From positions 1 to 11,369 of the forward strand of contig SKHA01000246.1 in NCBI GenBank assembly GCA_007117185.1: DNA of 11,369 bases, written 5' to 3'. Below are positions 6,293-11,369 of the stretch, piece after piece (the first letter of the stretch is position 1; every line of letters starts with the position of its first letter). This DNA is from Spirochaeta sp. (GTDB lineage: Bacteria > Spirochaetota > Spirochaetia > DSM-27196 > Alkalispirochaetaceae). The notes under the pieces are model-generated. The model worked only from the letters and a program-made list of their open reading frames with translations, made no database searches and was not told where the DNA came from. A program made the translations under genes and the position numbers.

Positions 6293-7029
6293 AGGGAGCC
6301 CTGAGCGCTGTCACCACCGGCGGGGGGTACGCCGCGGCGGTGGTGACGGTGCCTCTGGCGCTGGGGGTGATCGCCCTGCGCCGCATCTTTGGGTTCTCCC
6401 GCCGCTTCGACCCGCTGCTGCGCTTCGTGGCGGCGGCGATCCCCGGCACGTTCGGCATCCAGGTGCGCTGCACCGGCCTGCCACACCTGCTCACTCTGCT
6501 CACCCTGCAGGAAGGACCGGTGATCGTGATGGCCAACCACGTCAACATCTTCGACGGCTTCGTACTGCGGGGTCACCTTCCGGCATCCCTCGCCTTTCGG
6601 GCGCTGGAATTGACAGGGCATTTTTCCTGGCCGGTATACGGGACGGCGACGCGACTCTACGGCAACATCGCGATCCCCCACAACAGTCCCCGGGCGGCGT
6701 TGCGCAGTCTGGCCAGAGCCCAAAGAACTCTGGCATCGGGTACGTCCCTGCTGATCCTCCCGGAGGGACACCGCACCCGCACCGGCGGGGTGGGGCCGCT
6801 GATGACCGGACCCTTCCGCCTGGCCGCTGCGGCGGGGGTGGCCATCGTTCCGGTGGCGCTGGTGGGCGCCTGGGAGCGGAAGCGGGTGGGGTCGCCGCGG
6901 GTAAGGCCCGGCACGATAACGGTGCGCGTCGGTACACCGATCTCAGCGCAGACGATCGCTGCCCTGACGCCGCGGCAGCTCCGGGACCTGACACATCAAC
7001 GGATCAGTGCGTTGACGCGTTCTGCATAG
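6289..7029 (+). CDS. plsC: 1-acyl-sn-glycerol-3-phosphate acyltransferase (PlsC family)
   Basis: The 246-residue protein has the acyltransferase signature NHVNIFD (N83, H84, D89: the HX4D catalytic motif) and PEGHRTRTG (158-166), equivalent to the phosphate-binding EGTRS block. A strongly hydrophobic N-terminal segment (about 14-30) should anchor it to the inner membrane. Members transfer an acyl chain to lysophosphatidate to form phosphatidate. EGHR in place of EGTR is a mild variant, so another lysolipid acceptor is possible. The start overlaps the lipid kinase stop by four bases (ATGA), so translation is probably coupled. It is the last gene of the plus-strand lipid cluster. The gene symbol rests on family assignment, and a genome often holds more than one paralogue. 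Confidence 0.9.
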   Translation: MKGALSAVTTGGGYAAAVVTVPLALGVIALRRIFGFSRRFDPLLRFVAAAIPGTFGIQVRCTGLPHLLTLLTLQEGPVIVMANHVNIFDGFVLRGHLPASLAFRALELTGHFSWPVYGTATRLYGNIAIPHNSPRAALRSLARAQRTLASGTSLLILPEGHRTRTGGVGPLMTGPFRLAAAAGVAIVPVALVGAWERKRVGSPRVRPGTITVRVGTPISAQTIAALTPRQLRDLTHQRISALTRSA

Positions 7030-7052
7030 TTTTTGGACGGTTCTGCCAACGT

Positions 7053-7070
7053 CCGGGGCCGCCGGCCCGG
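7053..7070 (+). terminator. GC-rich hairpin between the acyltransferase and dehydrogenase genes
   Basis: The near-palindrome CCGGGGCC-GCC-GGCCCGG folds into a strong stem with one bulged G and a three-base loop, 24 bases after the acyltransferase stop. No T-run follows; instead TATACT begins 2 bases later. It may end the lipid-cluster transcript without a U-tract, or it may affect the promoter of the next gene. Function is inferred from position alone. Confidence 0.35.
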
Positions 7071-7071
7071 C

Positions 7072-7077
7072 TATACT
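7072..7077 (+). promoter_or_regulatory. -10 box of the plus-strand dehydrogenase, leaderless arrangement
   Basis: TATACT matches five of six bases of the sigma-70 -10 consensus and ends 6 bases before the ATG at 7084, so transcription would begin at or beside the start codon. No convincing -35 is visible 16-18 bases upstream (that stretch lies at the edge of the hairpin), and no Shine-Dalgarno is present. Confidence 0.4.
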
Positions 7078-7083
7078 CAGCCC

Positions 7084-8397
7084 ATGAAACGCTACATGAT
7101 AATCGGCTGCGGAGCCCGCTCGTATATGTACCTCAAGGCGATCACCACCACCTTTTCCCGGCAGGCGGAACTGGTGGCGCTGTGTGACCTGAACCCCCAC
7201 CGGCTCTCCCTGGCGCAGGAGGCTGTCCGCAGAGCCACCGGCGTCGGCGCCGACGAGGCGATCCCCGGAGGGGGACCGGCAGATTTTGAGGATCTGATCC
7301 GCAAGTGCAGCGTCGACACGGTAATCGTCACCACCATGGACCGCACCCACGACGAGTATATCGTCCGGGCGATGGAAGCAGGGTGCGACGTGATTGTGGA
7401 GAAGCCCCTCACCGTGGACGCCCGCCGCCTGGCCAGGATCGAGGAGGTGCGGCAGCGCACCGGCCGCAGCATTCGGGTCACCTTCAACTACCGCTACGCC
7501 CCGCGGAACAGCGTGATCCGGGAGCTGCTGCAGGTCCGCCGCGCCATCGGAGCGATCAAGTCGGTCCACTTCGAATGGCTCCTGGACACCGTTCACGGCG
7601 CGGACTACTTCCGCCGCTGGCACCGGGACAAGAAGAACTCCGGAGGGCTGCTGGTACACAAGGCCACCCACCATTTCGACCTGATGAACTGGTGGCTGGC
7701 GGACCAGCCCGAGACGGTCTACGCCTCTGGGGCGCTGGTCTATTACGGCCGCGAAAACGCTGAAGCCCGGGGGATCACCCGCTTCCCCGACCGCGGTACC
7801 GGCGCGGACCCTGCGGACCACTACACCCTGGATCTTTCCCGGGACAACGAACTGAAACAGATGTATCTCGAGGCGGAGAAGTACGACGGCTATCGCCGGG
7901 ACGAGCACGTCTTCGGCCACTACATCTCCATCGAGGATGACCTGTCGGTGCTGGTTCGCTATCGCGGTGGCACCCGCATGACCTACCACCTCACCGCATA
8001 CTCTCCCTGGGAGGGGTTCCGGATCGCCTTCAACGGCGACGCCGGCCGGCTGGAGTACACCGTTGTAGAGAAGACCACCGTTTCCGGCAGCGACGACGAC
8101 CGGGGACGAAGCGACGCCGCCGCCGATGAGGGCCCCCTGGAGGAGGTAACCATCCGCCTGCTGCCCCTGTCCGGTAAGGTGGAAGAGATCACCCCGCCGG
8201 GAACCAATGAGATCGGCCATGGCGGGGGTGACCGGCGGATGCTGCAGGACATCTTCGACCCGAACCGGGAGGAAGACCCCCTGGGGCGCGCCGCCGACCA
8301 CACCGCCGGGATCTACTCCATCGCGGTGGGAATAGCCGGAAACATGAGCCTGGCCAGGGAAGTGCCGGTGGCGATCAGCGAGGTGGTGGGGCGGTGA
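7084..8397 (+). CDS. Gfo/Idh/MocA-family NAD(P)-dependent oxidoreductase
   Basis: A 437-residue two-domain dehydrogenase. The N-terminal Rossmann fold starts with IIGCGARS (6-13), where the third glycine of the usual GxGxxG is Ser. An acidic residue ends the second strand (ALCD, D35), which usually favours NAD. The family lysine is in VEKPL (E106, K107, P108). The substrate domain has HKATHHFDLMNWW, the expected catalytic His/Asp strand. Family members oxidise or reduce sugars, inositols or their derivatives; the substrate here is not deducible. A short acidic, Ser/Asp-rich insert (about 340-357, near SGSDDDRGRSD) lies in the second domain. The ATG at 7084 is preferred to a TTG at 7033 because the Rossmann fold begins directly after MKRY and a TATACT box lies just upstream. 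The gene stands alone on its strand and converges with the opposite operon. Confidence 0.9.
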   Translation: MKRYMIIGCGARSYMYLKAITTTFSRQAELVALCDLNPHRLSLAQEAVRRATGVGADEAIPGGGPADFEDLIRKCSVDTVIVTTMDRTHDEYIVRAMEAGCDVIVEKPLTVDARRLARIEEVRQRTGRSIRVTFNYRYAPRNSVIRELLQVRRAIGAIKSVHFEWLLDTVHGADYFRRWHRDKKNSGGLLVHKATHHFDLMNWWLADQPETVYASGALVYYGRENAEARGITRFPDRGTGADPADHYTLDLSRDNELKQMYLEAEKYDGYRRDEHVFGHYISIEDDLSVLVRYRGGTRMTYHLTAYSPWEGFRIAFNGDAGRLEYTVVEKTTVSGSDDDRGRSDAAADEGPLEEVTIRLLPLSGKVEEITPPGTNEIGHGGGDRRMLQDIFDPNREEDPLGRAADHTAGIYSIAVGIAGNMSLAREVPVAISEVVGR

Positions 8398-9463
8398 TGG
8401 TGCGCGCCGCCCGCTGCGCCGCCAGACAGAGCTCCGCCGCCTTGAAGGTGTGCTCCCGGGGCATCGCCCGGTCGGTGCCGTCCAGGCAGTCCCGGATCAG
8501 CTCACCGAAGTAGGGAAACCCCACGGTGCCGCTCACCGGCAGGTGAAACTCACCCTCGCCGTTCACCAGGTACACCTGGTCTCCCACCTCGTCCCGGGCC
8601 ACGTCGATGTACTTGCGCAGCTCGATATACCCCTCCGTTCCCAGAACGAAGGTGCGACCGTCCCCCCAGGTGCGTAGACCGTCCGGGGTGAACCAGTCCA
8701 CCCGGAAGTAGTTGGTGGCGCCGTTGTCCGCCACCAGGTTGGCCTCGCCGAAATCCTCCAGCTCCGGGTACTGGGGATGGGCGTAGTTGGCCACCGCGGC
8801 GTACTGCACCGTAGCGTCGGCGGCCCCGGTGTAGTACAGGAACTGCTCGATCTGGTGGCTGCCGATATCGATGAGGATTCCACCGTAGCGCTGTCGCTGG
8901 AAGAACCACTGCGGCCGACCCGAGGCGCCCAGGCGGTGGGGACCCATCCCGATCACCTGCAGGACCCGCCCGATCGCCCCGTCGTGGATGAGAAGGCCCG
9001 CGTGTACCGCCGCCTCGTTCTGCACCCGCTCGCTGTAGCAGACCGCCCACTTCAGACCGGTCCGGGCGGTAATCTCCCGGGCGTCAGCGAGCTGCTGCTC
9101 CGTAGTGAAGGGAGCCTTGTCTGAGAAGTAGTGTTTCCCCGCCTGCAGCACCTGCATCCCCATGGGCCCGCGGTCCGCAGGAACGGCGGCGCCGGCCACC
9201 ATCGACACGGTGGGGTCCTGGAGGATCTGTTCGAACGAGGCTGCCACGGGAACCTGGGGATACTGTTTGCGAAACGCGGCGACCTTGTCCGGGTCAGGGT
9301 CCCAGACCCACGCCTGCTCACCGCCCGCATCCACCAGCCCGGAGGTCATGCCGTATATGTGCCCGTGGTCCAGCCCCGCCGCGGCGAAGCGAAACTCGCC
9401 GGGGTCGCACACCGGCGCGGGTTTTCCCTGGGGAGCGTAGTTCATTCCATCTGCGTGTGCCAT
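8375..9463 (-). CDS. Atypical Gfo/Idh/MocA-family oxidoreductase
   Basis: A 362-residue protein, third and last visible gene of the minus-strand operon. It has the family's two-domain layout, but the nucleotide-binding loop reads AAAGLDHGHIYG (27-38), lacking the normal GxGxxG, and the EKP motif is replaced by SDKAP (D115, K116, A117, P118), keeping the lysine. The second-domain catalytic strand is present as GGILIDIGSHQIEQ (194-207, with D199 and H203). This matches a divergent Gfo/Idh/MocA subgroup, so cofactor binding should be treated as uncertain. The first 24 residues (MAHADGMNYAPQ...) form an extension ahead of the fold. The start is well supported by AAGGAG 6 bases upstream. It begins 25 bp after the previous stop, so co-transcription is expected. 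Its last 23 bases overlap the end of the plus-strand dehydrogenase gene. Confidence 0.87.
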   Translation of the reverse strand: MAHADGMNYAPQGKPAPVCDPGEFRFAAAGLDHGHIYGMTSGLVDAGGEQAWVWDPDPDKVAAFRKQYPQVPVAASFEQILQDPTVSMVAGAAVPADRGPMGMQVLQAGKHYFSDKAPFTTEQQLADAREITARTGLKWAVCYSERVQNEAAVHAGLLIHDGAIGRVLQVIGMGPHRLGASGRPQWFFQRQRYGGILIDIGSHQIEQFLYYTGAADATVQYAAVANYAHPQYPELEDFGEANLVADNGATNYFRVDWFTPDGLRTWGDGRTFVLGTEGYIELRKYIDVARDEVGDQVYLVNGEGEFHLPVSGTVGFPYFGELIRDCLDGTDRAMPREHTFKAAELCLAAQRAARTITAPPPR

Positions 9464-9469
9464 TCTCTA

Positions 9470-9475
9470 CTCCTT
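9470..9475 (-). promoter_or_regulatory. Ribosome binding site of the atypical dehydrogenase
   Basis: AAGGAG on the minus strand is 6 bases before the ATG at 9463. It fixes this start over the in-frame Met seven codons in. Confidence 0.75.
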
Positions 9476-9488
9476 GTTGGTGTGTTCT

Positions 9489-10700
9489 TCAGAACGAGCT
9501 GCTGAAATCGTCGGCCGGTCCGGCGGCCGTCCCCCCCGCGGGGTCGGCCCCCCCAGGGGCGGCCTTGCGGAACGTCGACCCGGCGATCAGCTGCTGCAGG
9601 TGCTTCTCGTAGCGATCCTCGTCCAGGGGCAACGTCACCGACGCACCGTCAAAAGAGGATTGCATGATTCCGTTGGCCAGGGTCACCGAGTGAATACCCT
9701 CTGCAGCCGGTGCCAAAAGGGGCTCCTCGCCGCGGATCGCAGCGACAAAGTTCTCCAGGATCTCCCGGTGGCCGCCGCTGCCGTCCCAGGTGAACGCCAC
9801 CTCCTCCTGCTGGTGGTCCACAACGGTAAACGCCTTGTGGGAGGTGCGGATCTCCTCCAGCATTGACCGGCTGTTGCGCCAGAACGTGAGCTTCCCATCT
9901 TCAAAGACCAGCTTGCCCATCTCCCCCACAATCTCCAGCCGGTTGGTGCCGGGGGATTCTCCGGTGGAAGTGATGAAGTGGCCCACCATCCCGTTCTCGT
10001 GCTCGAAGTAGGCGGTCACCTCATCCTCAACTTCGATGGTGTGATAGCGGGCGATCCCGGCGAACCCGCGGATCCGCGCCGGCATTCCGAAGAACCACTG
10101 GTACAGGTCCAGGTTGTGGGGACACTGATTCAGCAGCACTCCCCCACCCTCGCCGGCCCAGGTGGCACGCCACCCTCCGGTGTCGTAGTAGCGTTGCGTT
10201 CGGAACCAGTCGGTGATGATCCACGTTGCCCGCACCAGCGTACCCAGGGCGCCGTCCTGGATCATCCGCCTGATCTTCTGCCAGTGCCCCCAACTGCGCT
10301 GGTTGAACATCGCCGCCGCGACGATCCGGGGGTCGGCGCTCTGCGCGGCGTGGATTCCCGCCACCAGCTGCCGGGCCGCCTTTCCGTGAACGGCGATGGG
10401 CTTTTCAACAAGGATGTGCTTACCCCGGGAGAGCGCCTCCAGCCCCAGGGGCACGTGGTCGTAGTGGGGGGTGGCGATCACCACCGCGTCAGGTCCCGAG
10501 CCAGGCAGGTTCCACAGCTCTTCCACGGAGGTGAGGGCCGTCCCGCTGCCCACCTCCCGGGAAACTGTCTCGGCGCGCCCCGGGGCGGCGTCGCACAGGG
10601 CAACCAGCTCCACTCCCGGCAACGACGCCAGGGTGCGGGCGTGCTGGGTACCCATGTTTCCCAGGCCGATGACGGCCACGGTGATTGGTGTAGTACTCAT
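9489..10700 (-). CDS. Gfo/Idh/MocA-family NAD(P)-dependent oxidoreductase
   Basis: A 403-residue canonical family member. The Rossmann loop is VIGLGNMG (10-17, intact GxGxxG), an acidic residue (D37 in ALCD) suggests NAD, the catalytic lysine lies in VEKPI (E99, K100, P101), and the substrate-side motif is GGGVLLNQCPHNLD (185-198, with H195 and D198). Family members oxidise sugars, polyols or inositol-like compounds; the neighbouring ABC permease suggests its substrate is imported by this locus. The start at 10700 has AAAGG about 9 bases upstream and sits 4 bp after the permease stop, so the two are surely one transcript. The last 25 residues are low-complexity, rich in Gly, Ala, Pro and Asp and ending DDFSSSF; they lie outside the normal fold and may be a disordered tail. 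Confidence 0.92.
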   Translation of the reverse strand: MSTTPITVAVIGLGNMGTQHARTLASLPGVELVALCDAAPGRAETVSREVGSGTALTSVEELWNLPGSGPDAVVIATPHYDHVPLGLEALSRGKHILVEKPIAVHGKAARQLVAGIHAAQSADPRIVAAAMFNQRSWGHWQKIRRMIQDGALGTLVRATWIITDWFRTQRYYDTGGWRATWAGEGGGVLLNQCPHNLDLYQWFFGMPARIRGFAGIARYHTIEVEDEVTAYFEHENGMVGHFITSTGESPGTNRLEIVGEMGKLVFEDGKLTFWRNSRSMLEEIRTSHKAFTVVDHQQEEVAFTWDGSGGHREILENFVAAIRGEEPLLAPAAEGIHSVTLANGIMQSSFDGASVTLPLDEDRYEKHLQQLIAGSTFRKAAPGGADPAGGTAAGPADDFSSSF

Positions 10701-10704
10701 GAAA

Positions 10705-11369
10705 TCAACCTTTCAGTCCGGAGGTGCTGATGCCCTCGACGATATACCGCTGGAAGGTGGCGAAGACCGCCAGGACCGGCACCAGCGAGAGAAAAGACAT
10801 CGCGAAGATCGCCCCCCAGTCGGTGGTGCCCGAGGGATCAGCGAACGCCCGCAACGCCACCGAGATGGTATACAACCGGGGGTTGTTCAGGTAGATCAGG
10901 GGGGTGAGAAAATCCGCCCAGGTCCAGTAGAACGAGAAGATCGCCGAGGTCATCAGCGCTGGCACCACCAGCGGCATGATCACCTTGCCGAAGATACCGA
11001 ACCTGCCCATCCCGTCGATGGACGCCGCTTCATCCAGCTCTACCGGGATGCCCCGGATAAACTGGACGATCATGAAGATGAAGAACGCCTGCCCCGCCTG
11101 GCCCAGGAATCGCGGCAACAGCAGGGGAACGAAACTGTTGATCCACCCCAGCTGTGAAAAGAGGATGTACTGCGGGATGATCTGAATCTGCACCGGCATC
11201 ATCAAGGTGGCCAGCATGCAGGCGAACCAGAAGTTTCGCCCGGGAAACCGCAACCGGGCAAACCCGAACGCCACCACCGCCGAGGAGAGGACCGAACCGA
11301 GGGACCCCAGACCGGCGTAGATGATGGAGTTGCGGTAAAACGTGGTGAAGGTAACCCCCCCGAACCCCC
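10705..11369 (-). CDS. Carbohydrate ABC transporter permease, MalG/AraQ type (5' end outside window)
   Basis: The frame is open to the right edge, so the true start lies outside; 220 residues are visible. The first visible residues (FTTFYRNSIIY) match the region before the core domain in sugar-transporter permeases of the binding-protein-dependent type. Several membrane segments follow, for example FWFACMLATLMMP and FFIFMIVQFI. The cytoplasmic EAA loop is clear: ELDEAASIDGMGRFGIFGKV followed by IMPLVVPAL, the site that docks to the ATPase. The C-terminus (ATFQRYIVEGISTSGLKG) is the usual end of MalG-type proteins. It would be one of two inner-membrane permeases of an importer whose partner permease and binding protein are probably just beyond the right edge. 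The substrate is unknown. Two Gfo/Idh dehydrogenases follow in the same operon, so a sugar or polyol that is oxidised after uptake is likely. Confidence 0.93.
   Translation of the reverse strand, partial: GFGGVTFTTFYRNSIIYAGLGSLGSVLSSAVVAFGFARLRFPGRNFWFACMLATLMMPVQIQIIPQYILFSQLGWINSFVPLLLPRFLGQAGQAFFIFMIVQFIRGIPVELDEAASIDGMGRFGIFGKVIMPLVVPALMTSAIFSFYWTWADFLTPLIYLNNPRLYTISVALRAFADPSGTTDWGAIFAMSFLSLVPVLAVFATFQRYIVEGISTSGLKG

Noticed and set aside
6943..8301. 452-codon minus-strand frame opposite the plus-strand dehydrogenase.
   Set aside because: No family motif, while the opposite strand has a full Gfo/Idh/MocA pattern; a shadow frame.
9978..10730. 250-codon plus-strand frame opposite the canonical dehydrogenase and the end of the permease.
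   Set aside because: It crosses two real genes, has no start signals and no domain.

Overview
The window is high-GC, gene-dense bacterial DNA with ten protein genes, two of them cut by the window edges. There is no RNA gene, insertion sequence or CRISPR array that I can see. Long shadow frames opposite real genes fit a GC-rich genome. The gene set (NtrC-type sigma-54 activator, small secreted beta-sandwich protein, carbohydrate ABC permease with several Gfo/Idh/MocA dehydrogenases) would fit a free-living, sugar-fermenting spirochaete, but that placement is inference with low to moderate confidence; no phylogenetic marker is present.

Left part (1-2199): a small exported protein on the minus strand (running off the left edge) lies just downstream of an NtrC-family response regulator on the same strand. 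Between them is a near-perfect sigma-54 promoter (546-562). About 121 and 152 bp upstream of its predicted transcription start are two copies of an 18-bp palindrome, CTCGCCC-N4-GGGCGAA, 31 bp apart, close to three helical turns. This has the architecture of an NtrC-type enhancer plus sigma-54 promoter, and it suggests a compact local circuit: regulator, its own enhancer, and an exported target. This is the most interesting signal in the window.

Middle part (2200-7029): a plus-strand cluster, divergent from the regulator. It encodes an MFS transporter, a membrane-anchored glycerophosphodiester phosphodiesterase, an exported M23/LytM-like protein with a second, degenerate copy of the fold, a diacylglycerol-kinase-family lipid kinase and a PlsC-type acyltransferase. 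Stop and start codons overlap at three of the four junctions; the fourth (5321-5374) carries a possible internal promoter. Together the genes suggest lipid turnover: glycerol-3-phosphate release from phospholipid head groups, and phosphatidate formation by kinase and acyltransferase, alongside envelope remodelling.

Right part (7084-11369): a plus-strand Gfo/Idh/MocA oxidoreductase converges on, and overlaps by 23 bp, a minus-strand operon. That operon reads (right to left) carbohydrate ABC permease (5' end outside the window), Gfo/Idh/MocA oxidoreductase, and a second, atypical Gfo/Idh/MocA oxidoreductase. It looks like part of a sugar or polyol uptake and oxidation locus of unknown substrate.

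Several starts (regulator, MFS, lipid kinase, plus-strand dehydrogenase) have no well-spaced Shine-Dalgarno but do have a -10-like box only 6-9 bases before the ATG, which suggests leaderless or nearly leaderless mRNAs. The exported protein and both minus-strand dehydrogenases have ordinary ribosome binding sites.
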